From NCBI GenBank assembly GCA_045580165.1, contig JAZNNG010000079.1, forward strand, positions 1-64,000: a stretch of DNA of 64,000 nt. Direction: 5' to 3'. Both the position numbers and the translations under genes were made by a program. The stretch is from UBA4717 sp045580165 (GTDB lineage Bacteria > Bacillota > Clostridia > Oscillospirales > CAG-272). The notes under the pieces are model-generated. The model worked only from the letters and a program-made list of their open reading frames with translations, searched no databases and was not told the DNA's origin. Positions 41,886 to 51,203 of the stretch are shown in pieces. Positions within the stretch are counted from its first letter, which is position 1. Each line of letters opens with the position of its first letter.

Positions 41886-42959
41886 ATGCTCGAAAAATTA
41901 AAAGAAGTAAAAGCGAGATTTGAAAATATTGCATCGCAGCTTGAGGATCCCGCGGTAATAAATGACCCTGAAAATTACAAGCAGCTTATGCGCGAGCACA
42001 AGCAGCTTGAGCCAATAATAGAAAAATTCTCGGAGTATACGGCAACCGAGCGTGCTATGGAGGAGGCAAAGGAAATTGCCGACGACACGGACACAGACGC
42101 AGATATGCGTGAGCTTGCAAGCGAGGAATACTACGAGTGCAAGGAAAAGCTCCCCCTGCTTTACGACGAGCTCAGAGTATTGCTTCTCCCGAAGGACCCC
42201 AACGACGATAAAAACGTAATCGTCGAGATACGCGCGGGTGCGGGCGGCGAGGAAGCGGCGCTTTTCGCCTCGGTGCTCTACCGTATGTATTCGATGTACG
42301 CGCAAAGGGTAGGATTTAAGACCGAGCTTCTCGGCGTCAACGAAACGGGACTCGGCGGATATAAGGAAATATCCTTCTCCCTCTCGGGAGAGGGCGCATA
42401 CTCCAAGCTTAAATTTGAAAGCGGAGTACACAGGGTGCAGAGAGTGCCCGAAACCGAATCCTCGGGCAGAATACACACCTCGACCGCAACCGTTGCGGTG
42501 CTTCCCGAGGCAGAGGACGTTGAGGTCGAGATAAATCAGACAGACCTTGAGATCGAAACCTGTAAGTCAAGCGGCGCTGGCGGTCAGCACGTCAACAAGA
42601 CCGAGTCGGCAATAAGAATCATTCACAAGCCGACGGGAATCATAGTTGAGTGTCAGGACGAGAGAAGCCAGCATAAAAACCGCGATAAAGCAATGAAGAT
42701 ACTCAGAACCAAGCTCTACGATATGAAGCTCCGCGAAAGAAACGAAAAGATCGCAGGCGAGCGTAAGAGTCAGGTCGGAACGGGAGACAGAAGCGAGAGA
42801 ATAAGGACCTATAACTTCCCGCAGGGAAGAGTCACGGACCACAGAATAGGACTCACGCTCCACTCTATCGAAAGCTTTATAAACGGCGATATAGACGATA
42901 TGATAACCGCGCTCATAAACGCGGATACGGCTGAAAAGCTGAAAGGAAGCGGCAATTGA
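41886..42959 (+). CDS. prfA: Peptide chain release factor 1
   Basis: Ends translation at UAA and UAG. The 357 residues contain the codon-recognition region (RVPETESSGRIHTSTATVAV, which includes the PxT-type tripeptide region near 190) and the universal GGQ in SGAGGQHVNKTESA (about 228) that triggers peptide release. AAAGG precedes the ATG. Its stop overlaps the TTG start of tsaC. Confidence 0.96.
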   Translation: MLEKLKEVKARFENIASQLEDPAVINDPENYKQLMREHKQLEPIIEKFSEYTATERAMEEAKEIADDTDTDADMRELASEEYYECKEKLPLLYDELRVLLLPKDPNDDKNVIVEIRAGAGGEEAALFASVLYRMYSMYAQRVGFKTELLGVNETGLGGYKEISFSLSGEGAYSKLKFESGVHRVQRVPETESSGRIHTSTATVAVLPEAEDVEVEINQTDLEIETCKSSGAGGQHVNKTESAIRIIHKPTGIIVECQDERSQHKNRDKAMKILRTKLYDMKLRERNEKIAGERKSQVGTGDRSERIRTYNFPQGRVTDHRIGLTLHSIESFINGDIDDMITALINADTAEKLKGSGN

Positions 42960-44029
42960 AAACCGAAATAGCAGTACTTTGCGGCAGAGCTGAGGTCGAT
43001 GACGAGATACTCAGGCGCGGAGCAGAAATAATAAGGTCGGGAGGGCTCGTGGCGTTTCCAACCGAAACCGTATACGGTCTCGGCGCAAACGCGCTCGACT
43101 CCGATGCCGCGGCGAAAATATACGCCGCCAAGGGCAGACCGAGCGATAACCCTCTCATAATACACATAAGCAGGCCCGAGGAGGCAGAGCTTTACGCATA
43201 CGTTCCCGAGGAATATAAGCTCCTCGCGGAAAAATTTCTCCCCGGACCTTTGACCGTCATAATGCCAAAGCGCGAAAATATTCCGAGTGCAGTTACGGGC
43301 GGACTTGACAGCGTTGCGGTAAGACTTCCGTCAAACGCGGCGGCAAGAAGACTTATCGAGCTGTCCGGCGTACCGATAGCGGCGCCGAGCGCAAACCTGT
43401 CGGGCAAGCCGAGTCCCACCTCGGCGAGTCACGTTATCGACGATATGAACGGCAGAGTAGATATGATAATCGACGGCGGCGAGTGTAACATCGGACTCGA
43501 ATCCACCATAATAAAGCTGACACACGACGGCAAAGCAGAGCTTCTGCGTCCGGGAGGCATCACCAAGGAGCAGCTCGAGGAGGTATTCTCCGACGTCATA
43601 CTTGACAAGGCGGTGACGGAAAAGCTCGGGGAGGGCGAAAAGCCGCTTGCTCCGGGTATGAAATACCGACACTACGCGCCCACGGCGAGCCTCTCTCTCG
43701 TCTCGGGAGAGGCGGGACTTTTTGAAAAGGTCATAAGCGAAAGCCTTGGCAAATCGGGACTTGGAGTCATAGCCTTTGACGAGGATATTGACAAGCTTGT
43801 GTCCCTCGGTGTAAAGAGAGAAAACATACTTTCTCTCGGCGCAAGGGACGATATAAACGTCCAGGCGGCAAGACTTTTTTCGGTCCTCAGAGAATGCGAC
43901 ACGTGCAGATTTGAAAAAATATACGCGAGACTTCCCGAGCGTGACGGACTCTCGCTCGCGGTCTATAACCGTATAATAAAGGCGGCTGGATACGACGTTA
44001 TCCGCGGCGAAAAAGAAGAAAAAATTTAA
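42956..44029 (+). CDS. tsaC: L-threonylcarbamoyladenylate synthase, long (Sua5) form
   Basis: Makes threonylcarbamoyl-AMP from threonine, bicarbonate and ATP for t6A. Residues 1-205 form the YrdC domain (GGLVAFPTETVYGLGANA, KIYAAKGRPSDNPL, AVRLPSN, APSANLSGKPSPTSA). Residues about 225-350 form the Sua5 C-terminal domain, joined by the LAPGMKYRHYAP linker. The start is a TTG at 42956 with AAAGGAAG upstream, overlapping the prfA stop. With tsaE and tsaB in the same run, most t6A genes lie here. Confidence 0.93.
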   Translation: MKTEIAVLCGRAEVDDEILRRGAEIIRSGGLVAFPTETVYGLGANALDSDAAAKIYAAKGRPSDNPLIIHISRPEEAELYAYVPEEYKLLAEKFLPGPLTVIMPKRENIPSAVTGGLDSVAVRLPSNAAARRLIELSGVPIAAPSANLSGKPSPTSASHVIDDMNGRVDMIIDGGECNIGLESTIIKLTHDGKAELLRPGGITKEQLEEVFSDVILDKAVTEKLGEGEKPLAPGMKYRHYAPTASLSLVSGEAGLFEKVISESLGKSGLGVIAFDEDIDKLVSLGVKRENILSLGARDDINVQAARLFSVLRECDTCRFEKIYARLPERDGLSLAVYNRIIKAAGYDVIRGEKEEKI

Positions 44030-44042
44030 GGGGAAAACATAA

Positions 44043-46247
44043 ATGGCGAAGAGAAAAGCAACAGGCAAGGAGCATATCGCAAGCGGCAAGACGGCAGAGG
44101 TTACGAATCAGCTTATAACCGATACCATAGTCACGAACTTTATGCCCTACGCAATGTACGTAATACGCGACCGCGCGATTCCCGAAATAGACGGCTTCAA
44201 GCCCTCTCACAGAAAGCTCCTCTACACAATGTATAAAATGGGACTCTTGACGGGTGGCCGTACAAAGAGTACTAACGTCGTGGGTACAACGATGAAGCTC
44301 AATCCCCACGGCGACGCGTCCATATACGAAACTCTCGTGCGTCTGACGAGAGGAAACGAGACTCTGCTTCACCCGTTCGTTGACTCGAAGGGAAGCTTTG
44401 GTAAGCAGTATAGCCGCGATATGGCTTACGCCGCATCGCGTTATACCGAGGTAAAGCTTGATTCGTTTGCGGCAGAGCTTTTCAGAGGAATAGACAAGAA
44501 CGCGGTCGATATGATAGACAACTACGATTCGACTATGCTTGAGCCCACCCTGCTTCCCACATCATTTCCGAACATACTCGTATCTCCCAACCTCGGAATC
44601 GCGGTAGGTCTTACGAGTAATATCTGCTCCTTCAATCTCGGTGAGATATGTGACGGAGCGATACAGCTCCTTAAGAATCCCAAAACCGGCGTTGATAAAA
44701 TGATGGAGATAATCAAGGCTCCCGACTTCTCGGGCGGTGCGTACCTTCTCTACGACGCCGAGGTAATGAGAAGCATTTTTGAAACGGGACGCGGCTCGGT
44801 CAAGCTTCGCGCAAGATACTCCTACGATAAGAGCGAAAATTGCATCGATATAACACAGATACCGTATTCCACCTCGATAGAGCAGATAATGAACGGTATG
44901 GCAGACCTCGTTAAAAGCGGAAAGATCAAGGAGATAACCGACTTCCGCGACGAAATAGACTTAAACGGCTTCAAGCTTACCATAGACTTAAGACGAGGTG
45001 TCGACCCCGACAAGCTTATGGCAAAGCTTTTCAAAATGACCTCTCTCGAGGATAGCTTCTCCTGTAACTTCAACGTGCTGATAGGCGGCACACCCAGACA
45101 GTGCGGCGTTGTTGAATTGCTGAAGGAATGGATAGTATTCAGAAGCGAGTGCGTAAAGCGCGAGCTTACCTTTGAGCTTAACAAAAAGAGGGACAAGCTT
45201 CACCTGCTTCTCGGCCTCGGACAAATACTCCTTGATATAGACAAGGCTATAAAGATAATACGCGAGACCGAAAACGACAGCGACGTTATCCCGAATCTCT
45301 GCAAGGGCTTTAATATCGATGAGATGCAGGCGGAGTACATTGCCGATATAAGACTCCGTAACTTAAACCGCGAGTATATCATAAACAGGATCAAGGAAAT
45401 TGAAAATCTCCAGAAGGAGATATCCGAGCTCAAGGAGATCATCGGAGACGAAATAAAGCTTCGCTCGTACATCTCAGATCAGCTCAAGGAAATAAAGAAA
45501 AAGTACGCAATACCGCGTAAGACTCAGATAATTTACGAGGACGATATAGTTAAGTACGATGAAGCCGACGAGATAGAAAACTATCCCGTTAACGTGGTTA
45601 TGTCGCGCGGCGGTTACTTCAAGAAGATAACCTACCGTTCGCTTCAGGGTAACGACGAGCATACCTTCAAGGATGACGATGAGCTTCTCGTTTCCTACGA
45701 TACCGAAAATATCGCAGAGGTCCTGTTCTTCTCGGACAAGGCGCAGGTGTATAAAGCAAAGATTGCCGATTTCGATACCACCAAGGCGTCGGCGCTCGGT
45801 GACTATATCCCCGCAAAGCTCGGCTTTGAAAAAGACGAGCACGCCATCGGTATGGCGGTAATTAAGAATTATACTGAGGGTGATATGATAGCCTTTGTGT
45901 TTGAAAACGGCAAGGGTGTCAGAATACCCGTTACCGCTTATGAAACCAAGGCTAACAGACGCAAGCTTACCAACGCTTATTCGGATGCGTCACCCATCGT
46001 TGCGGTGTTCCACATAAAGCCCAAGGAGGACCCCGAAATACTTCTCGTCACAAGCGATAATAAGGGTGCGCTTATGAAGTCCTCGCTCATACCCGAAAAG
46101 AGCACCAGAAGCGCGTCGGGCGTAACACTCGTAAGCCTTAAAAAGGGCAAAAAGGTAGTGGGTGCGTACACCGATTATCAGAAGAAATATCCCAAGGGCG
46201 CGACTGCAAAGAAAATAAAAATACCGGCAACACCGTCGGCAATATAA
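44043..46247 (+). CDS. Type IIA DNA topoisomerase subunit A (ParC/GyrA-like)
   Basis: The breakage-reunion subunit of a gyrase or topoisomerase IV. The 734 residues include the winged-helix region with PHGDASIYETLVRL and the catalytic tyrosine in ASRYTEVKLD (Y134), followed by a shortened C-terminal beta-pinwheel part. No GyrA-box-like motif is seen, which favours a ParC-type role. The usual Ser of the quinolone-resistance region is Ala92 here, and Glu96 sits at the second position. No ParE/GyrB partner is adjacent. GGGGAA precedes the ATG; cca follows two bases after the stop. Confidence 0.88.
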   Translation: MAKRKATGKEHIASGKTAEVTNQLITDTIVTNFMPYAMYVIRDRAIPEIDGFKPSHRKLLYTMYKMGLLTGGRTKSTNVVGTTMKLNPHGDASIYETLVRLTRGNETLLHPFVDSKGSFGKQYSRDMAYAASRYTEVKLDSFAAELFRGIDKNAVDMIDNYDSTMLEPTLLPTSFPNILVSPNLGIAVGLTSNICSFNLGEICDGAIQLLKNPKTGVDKMMEIIKAPDFSGGAYLLYDAEVMRSIFETGRGSVKLRARYSYDKSENCIDITQIPYSTSIEQIMNGMADLVKSGKIKEITDFRDEIDLNGFKLTIDLRRGVDPDKLMAKLFKMTSLEDSFSCNFNVLIGGTPRQCGVVELLKEWIVFRSECVKRELTFELNKKRDKLHLLLGLGQILLDIDKAIKIIRETENDSDVIPNLCKGFNIDEMQAEYIADIRLRNLNREYIINRIKEIENLQKEISELKEIIGDEIKLRSYISDQLKEIKKKYAIPRKTQIIYEDDIVKYDEADEIENYPVNVVMSRGGYFKKITYRSLQGNDEHTFKDDDELLVSYDTENIAEVLFFSDKAQVYKAKIADFDTTKASALGDYIPAKLGFEKDEHAIGMAVIKNYTEGDMIAFVFENGKGVRIPVTAYETKANRRKLTNAYSDASPIVAVFHIKPKEDPEILLVTSDNKGALMKSSLIPEKSTRSASGVTLVSLKKGKKVVGAYTDYQKKYPKGATAKKIKIPATPSAI

Positions 46248-46249
46248 TT

Positions 46250-47446
46250 ATGAAAAAAATCCAAATACCCGAGTACGTCGGCGTACTGCTTGACAGACTT
46301 GAGCAGGCAGGCTTTGAGGCGTACGTGGTCGGCGGCGCGGTCAGAAGCGCCCTTCTCGGCGAAGCCCCCCACGACTATGACGTTACAACGTCGGCAACAC
46401 CCGACGAAATGAAAGAGGTCTTTTTGGGCTTCAAGGTAATAGAAACGGGAATCAAGCACGGCACCCTCACGGTCCTGTCGGAGCATAACCCCGTGGAGAT
46501 AACCACCTTCAGAGTGGACGGCGAATACAGCGATGGCAGACGTCCCGACGGGGTAAGCTTTACGAGAAGCCTTGAGAATGACCTCTCCCGACGCGACTTC
46601 ACCGTTAACGCGATGGCGTACAGTGAGAAAAGAGGGCTCGTTGACCTCTTTGGCGGAAGGGAGGATATCGAGAACGGTGTTATCAGAACCGTCGGCGAGC
46701 CCGAAAAGCGCTTCTCGGAGGATCACCTCCGCGTGCTACGTGCGCTTCGCTTTGCCGCAAGACTCGGCTTTGAGGTGCACCCCGATACGAGCGCGGCAAT
46801 GAGATGTCTCGCGCCAAAAATGAACACACTTGCAAGAGAAAGAGTCTATGCCGAAATAAAGGGCATAGTCTGTGGCAAATACGCCGCCCGTATACTAAAC
46901 GAGTATGCAGAAGTTATCTCGTGCGTGCTTGAAGGCTTTACGGGAACAAGGCTTCTTGAAAATTGTGAAAGTCTTGATACGGCAGTAAGACTCGCGCTTA
47001 TCTCGGACGGCTTTGAGTCGGCAGAGCGCGCAGTTGCGGCGATTCGCTCACTAAAGCCCGATAACGTGACTTTTTCCGTGACCAAGCGCTTAACGGAGTT
47101 GCTTTTCTCGCCGGACACGCTCGCAGGCGATAACGCGATAGAATACGCGCTTAAAAACGGCACGGAGTTTGCTTTACTTGCCGCAGACACCCTGTCAGTA
47201 AAAAGCGCCGTGATCGGCAGGTCTGCGCGTGAGCTAATAACGAAAAGACTTGAAAATGGCGCTTGCTTTGAAATAAAAAAGCTCGCTGTCAGCGGCGAGG
47301 ATATAACGGGACTCGGTGCCGACGGACGCTCGGTCGGCAGAGTGCTTGATAAGCTTATTTCACTCTGTGCTCACGGGCTCATAAAGAACGATAAGAGGAT
47401 ACTTCTTGAAAAAGCGGAAGAAATTCTCAGCGAAATTCACGAATAA
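46250..47446 (+). CDS. cca: CCA tRNA nucleotidyltransferase
   Basis: Adds or repairs the 3' CCA of tRNAs. The 398 residues start with the class II nucleotidyltransferase core: AYVVGGAVRSALLG, HDYDVTTSATPDE with the metal-binding aspartates, RRDFTVNAMAY, and the RALRFAARLGF nucleotide-binding helix. No HD domain is obvious. The start lies two bases after the topoisomerase stop, so translation is probably coupled. Both tRNAs in this window already carry an encoded CCA, so the enzyme may mainly repair ends. Confidence 0.93.
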   Translation: MKKIQIPEYVGVLLDRLEQAGFEAYVVGGAVRSALLGEAPHDYDVTTSATPDEMKEVFLGFKVIETGIKHGTLTVLSEHNPVEITTFRVDGEYSDGRRPDGVSFTRSLENDLSRRDFTVNAMAYSEKRGLVDLFGGREDIENGVIRTVGEPEKRFSEDHLRVLRALRFAARLGFEVHPDTSAAMRCLAPKMNTLARERVYAEIKGIVCGKYAARILNEYAEVISCVLEGFTGTRLLENCESLDTAVRLALISDGFESAERAVAAIRSLKPDNVTFSVTKRLTELLFSPDTLAGDNAIEYALKNGTEFALLAADTLSVKSAVIGRSARELITKRLENGACFEIKKLAVSGEDITGLGADGRSVGRVLDKLISLCAHGLIKNDKRILLEKAEEILSEIHE

Positions 47447-47461
47447 ATCACAAAAAATCTA

Positions 47462-47490
47462 TTGTCAAATTATCTTGTATATGTTACAAT
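47462..47490 (+). promoter_or_regulatory. Promoter before the SpoIID-like gene pair
   Basis: TTGTCA (47462-47467), a 17-base spacer and TACAAT (47485-47490), 45 bases before the next start codon. Confidence 0.6.
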
Positions 47491-47535
47491 TTAATTTGAC
47501 AAATGAGAAAAATCTCGAAACCGGGGAGAATATAT

Positions 47536-48099
47536 ATGAAAAAAAGACTCGGCGCGATAGCGCTTGCATTTGCTATGATACTCGTTTTGGGAGCATACGC
47601 CGTATACGGCGACAGCGACATAACAAGTGATCCGCTTGTATCCTTAAGCTACATAAACGAGGTGCTTTGGCCCGAAATTGAGGATATGATAGAGAGAGCA
47701 ATATCGGGCGATGATTTTGAAAGGACAGAGACCGATACCGAGGAGGATACTGAGGAGTCCGAAAGTGAGACCGAGACAGAGACAGAGGTTCCCGAGGAGC
47801 CTACGGCAGGGGTCAAGAGCTTTGAGTACGAGGTGCTTCACCTTATGGAAAACACCCTTCTTCTGTCCGAAACACCCTGTGAAATAATACTTCGTTCGGG
47901 ACACGCGGCGGCGTATCTCGGCGGCAACGATAACGGACTTGCCGACCTGACTGACGGCGGCGAGCTTATGGAGGGCGACTCCCTTGTTTCAAACCATCTG
48001 CTGATGATACCGAGAGGTGACGGACGCGGAGTGAGAATAACCTCTTCGGAGGCATACATTATGGTGAGAGGAGGATACAGAATTGTCGAAGAACAGTAA
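47536..48099 (+). CDS. Exported acidic protein upstream of the SpoIID-like gene
   Basis: A 187-residue protein with a signal peptide (MKKRLGAIALAFAMILVLG, then cleavage near residue 24). A low-complexity acidic linker of Glu, Thr, Asp and Ser follows (about 68-95). The C-terminal 90 residues form a small globular part of unknown family. GGGGAGAA precedes the ATG at 47536; an upstream ATG at 47503 would place a charged stretch before the signal peptide. Its last 17 bases overlap the SpoIID-like gene, so the two probably act together at the cell surface. Confidence 0.75.
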   Translation: MKKRLGAIALAFAMILVLGAYAVYGDSDITSDPLVSLSYINEVLWPEIEDMIERAISGDDFERTETDTEEDTEESESETETETEVPEEPTAGVKSFEYEVLHLMENTLLLSETPCEIILRSGHAAAYLGGNDNGLADLTDGGELMEGDSLVSNHLLMIPRGDGRGVRITSSEAYIMVRGGYRIVEEQ

Positions 48100-49924
48100 G
48101 GGCGGTAAGAGTATGCAGAGAATACTCGTATGGATACTCGTTCTGCTTATGGTGTTAGGTATGGTAATACCCTCACTTATCTCGGTGTTCACACTGAAGG
48201 CAAGCGCCGCTTATGATATAAACTATACGGACGAATTAGTCGTCCGTATTGGTTTATTATACGGTAATAGCGTCGTTTCCGCGTTCCAGACAAGGTCGCC
48301 GTACGGCTTTAAGGTGCTGGCGGTCGACAAGGAGACCGACGAGGCGACCGAGCTGTATACACTCTCGGCCACAACGCTTGAATCGGTGGTGGAGGAAAAC
48401 CTCGTCATCGTAAACAGAGACTATAAGATAGCCTCGGATAAATATGACATTGGTGCATACCGCGCTATGCTTGACGCACAGATGTCGCTCGAGGACCTTT
48501 ATAAGGCAATGCGTACCGCAATGAAGGGCGGTATCGAAGAGCCGATAATCCCCTCGTATTCGGACGGCGCATACAGACTTCTTATCGGAAGCTTCGGAAG
48601 CGCTGACGAGGCGCAGGCGTATGTCGACGGGATCGTCGGCGCGTTTGAGGGCTTTGAGCTCGACGGCGAGCCGTGCGAGGATATAGTAGTATACGAGCCC
48701 ACCGACACGGCGATTATGCTTATCGACTACGATACCGACGAGGTAGTGTTTGAGTTTGACGGTCTTGACACAGAGGAGATAGCACTTGCAGCACTTGACT
48801 CTCCCGAGGGAGAGAGAGCTTATCTGCAGACTCCTGCAAATAAGCTCTACGATGGACTGTTCGTGTTCACGAGATATAAAAACGGCGTGCAGCTCGTAAA
48901 CCTTATCGGCTTCGAGGACTATACCAAGGGCGTAATTCCATACGAGATAGGTAACGCGTGGCCGCTTGAAACACAGAAGGCGTTTGCAATAGTAGTCAGA
49001 AGCTACGCGCTCAATCAGTTCCATAAGCACGAGGCTTCCTACGGCTTTAACCTGTGCAATACGGTCTGTTGTCAAAGCTATGGCGGAGTCAGACTCGTTA
49101 ACGATAAAGTCATTGAAGCCGTGGAATCTACAAGAGGACAGGTGCTCAAGGATTATTCGGGAGACATCGTGGCAGCTTATTACAGCGCGGTGGCAGGCGG
49201 AACGATGGTAAGCTCCAAGGACGTCTGGGGAGGCAGCGTGTCATATCTCAAGAGCTTCCCGACTCCGTGGGAGGATTATAGCGGACACATAAACGGTATC
49301 TGGACGGTCAGCGTGTCGCCCACAGAGCTAAGAGATTCCCTTGTTGCGAAGGGATATACCGAAATTAAAGGTCCCATCGAGAGCATCGAAACCGAATTCG
49401 CCGAGAACTCCGAATACGTCGTTAAGATAACCTTTACCGATAACAAAGGAAATTCGGTGACCATAAATAAAGCGGACGCAATAAGAACAAAATTCCCCGA
49501 GTATCTGAAAAGCGCAAACTTCAAGGTCGGACGCGGAAAGCTAACCGTCAATGACCCTGCCTTTGACAGCGAGAGTGCAAAGACACTCTTTTCGAGAATA
49601 GACGGAAATAAGATATCCTACGTCAAGTGGACAGAACCCCTTAAGGTGCTGACCGCAGCAGGCGAGGGGTATGCCTGGGCAGGCGTTGACACACCCGTTA
49701 TCACGGGAAAGAATAAGGTCGAGTACGTCGACAGAAGCGTAACGCTTGAAGCAGACGACGAGGACGATTTTATAATCGTCGGACGCGGTTGGGGACACGG
49801 AGTCGGCTTTTCACAAGTCGGCGCGTATAACCTCGGTCAGCAGGGCTTTGACTTTGAGTTTATTCTGATGGCGTATTTTCCCGAAACCTACGTAGACCTT
49901 TACGATGTTGACGAATTGAGATAA
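48083..49924 (+). CDS. SpoIID/LytB-domain protein
   Basis: A 613-residue membrane-anchored protein. An N-terminal helix (about 12-35) is followed by a SPOR-like region (SYAYRLLIGSFGSADEAQAY style, about 150-180), then the SpoIID domain: LVNLIGFEDYTKGVIPYEIG, WPLETQKAFAIVVRSYAL, YYSAVAGGTMVSSKDVWGG and the closing GRGWGHGVGFSQVGAY. SpoIID-type proteins cut denuded peptidoglycan glycan strands in sporulation or cell-wall remodelling. The start is a TTG at 48083 with AGGAGG eight bases upstream. Confidence 0.88.
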   Translation: MSKNSKGGKSMQRILVWILVLLMVLGMVIPSLISVFTLKASAAYDINYTDELVVRIGLLYGNSVVSAFQTRSPYGFKVLAVDKETDEATELYTLSATTLESVVEENLVIVNRDYKIASDKYDIGAYRAMLDAQMSLEDLYKAMRTAMKGGIEEPIIPSYSDGAYRLLIGSFGSADEAQAYVDGIVGAFEGFELDGEPCEDIVVYEPTDTAIMLIDYDTDEVVFEFDGLDTEEIALAALDSPEGERAYLQTPANKLYDGLFVFTRYKNGVQLVNLIGFEDYTKGVIPYEIGNAWPLETQKAFAIVVRSYALNQFHKHEASYGFNLCNTVCCQSYGGVRLVNDKVIEAVESTRGQVLKDYSGDIVAAYYSAVAGGTMVSSKDVWGGSVSYLKSFPTPWEDYSGHINGIWTVSVSPTELRDSLVAKGYTEIKGPIESIETEFAENSEYVVKITFTDNKGNSVTINKADAIRTKFPEYLKSANFKVGRGKLTVNDPAFDSESAKTLFSRIDGNKISYVKWTEPLKVLTAAGEGYAWAGVDTPVITGKNKVEYVDRSVTLEADDEDDFIIVGRGWGHGVGFSQVGAYNLGQQGFDFEFILMAYFPETYVDLYDVDELR

Positions 49925-49968
49925 TAGAATTATTTACGGAAAACTCAGACCCGGTAAAACCACAAAAC

Positions 49969-50001
49969 AAAAAAACGCGGCACTTGCCGCGTTTTTTGTT
50001 T
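49969..50001. terminator. Bidirectional terminator
   Basis: AAAAAACGCGG and CCGCGTTTTTT form a hairpin between the convergent SpoIID-like and yqhQ genes. Confidence 0.85.
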
Positions 50002-51028
50002 ACCAATTATCGCTTTCGTCCTCGGGGATAACACGCTTGAGCGCCTCTATCGCGCACTCGATCATGTCGTCGTCGGGCTCAAGCACCGATATGTGCTGAA
50101 GCCATACGCCGGGCTTTGAGATTATGCGGGTCACGATATTATCGTGTCTGCCCGCGAGTCTGATAAGCTCGTATCCGAGTCCCATAATGAGAGGAAGCAT
50201 ACAGAGCTTTATCGCGGTTCTGAGAAGTGCGGGGATACCGGCAGGAATGAGCATTGAAACGAATATTCCCACAATAAGCATAAGTATCATAAACGAGGTT
50301 CCGCATCTCGGATGGAAACGTCCCATTTTCTTTATGTTTTCAACGGTTAATTCAAGACCTGCCTCATAGCAGAAAATGCTCTTGTGCTCGGCACCGTGAT
50401 ACATAAACGTGCGTCTGATGTCCTTCATAAGTGACATAGAAGCCATATATACAACAAAAATTATAATTCTGAGAATACCCTCTGTAAGGCTTCTTATAAA
50501 TCTCGTGTTAGCGGCGGGTACAAGGTAAGCAATGCCGTCGAATATCTTGACGGGGAGATAGAGGAAGAGTAGAAGCGCCAGAGCAACGCCGAGTACCGAC
50601 GCAACCACCATAAGTACGTTCATAAGCGCCGAGCTTTTCTTTTCCTCAGCCTTAACGACACGCTTCTTATCGGATTTTTCTTCGGTTGCTTCAGCTAAAC
50701 TGTCAGCGCCCTCAACGGGATTATCTTCAGGAGCCTTAACTTCTTCGGTTATTTCGTCCTCAAGGCCACTCATTTCGGCAGAGTCCATAAGACACTTGTA
50801 ACCAATTTTCATAGATGTGATAAATGAGTAGACACCTCTGATAACGGGGATCTTAAAGAATTTCGGAACGCTTGCGCTACCCGTTTCCCACTCCTTTATA
50901 CGAATTTCGCCGCTTGTGTGGCGGACTGCCATAGCAGTCTTCTTCGGACCGCGCATCATTATGCCCTCAATAAGCGCCTGACCGCCGATCGAGGTCTTTT
51001 TGCACGGTGTGCATTTATTTTTATCCAA
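50000..51028 (-). CDS. yqhQ: DUF1385 membrane protein YqhQ
   Basis: A 342-residue membrane protein of unknown function that is widely conserved in Firmicutes. It begins IGGQALIEGIMMRGP, the family hallmark, and has an acidic, low-complexity loop (about 95-130). Several helices and the YHGAEHKSIFCYEAG and GRFHPRCGTSFMI motifs follow. The start is a TTG at 51028 with AAAGGA upstream; the promoter TTGAAA-N17-TAAACT is at 51062-51090 on the minus strand. It is a single-gene unit here. Confidence 0.88.
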   Translation of the reverse strand: MDKNKCTPCKKTSIGGQALIEGIMMRGPKKTAMAVRHTSGEIRIKEWETGSASVPKFFKIPVIRGVYSFITSMKIGYKCLMDSAEMSGLEDEITEEVKAPEDNPVEGADSLAEATEEKSDKKRVVKAEEKKSSALMNVLMVVASVLGVALALLLFLYLPVKIFDGIAYLVPAANTRFIRSLTEGILRIIIFVVYMASMSLMKDIRRTFMYHGAEHKSIFCYEAGLELTVENIKKMGRFHPRCGTSFMILMLIVGIFVSMLIPAGIPALLRTAIKLCMLPLIMGLGYELIRLAGRHDNIVTRIISKPGVWLQHISVLEPDDDMIECAIEALKRVIPEDESDNW

Positions 51029-51061
51029 AACCGTAATCCTTTCAATAAATCATTACATTTT

Positions 51062-51090
51062 AGTTTAGCACAAATACCTCTGTATTTCAA
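51062..51090 (-). promoter_or_regulatory. Promoter of yqhQ
   Basis: On the minus strand, TTGAAA (51090-51085), a 17-base spacer and TAAACT (51067-51062). Confidence 0.55.
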
Positions 51091-51144
51091 GGCTTTGCAC
51101 CAACTTTGAAAATTTATTTACATTTGCCGCGAAGCTTATTTTGG

Positions 51145-51173
51145 TTGACAACGGGCGCTCGGTCTGTTATAAT
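51145..51173 (+). promoter_or_regulatory. Promoter of the DMT transporter gene
   Basis: TTGACA (51145-51150), a 17-base spacer and TATAAT (51168-51173), an exact consensus match. Confidence 0.85.
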
Positions 51174-51203
51174 CATTTGGTAAAAAGTATTTCGGAGGAA
51201 TAT

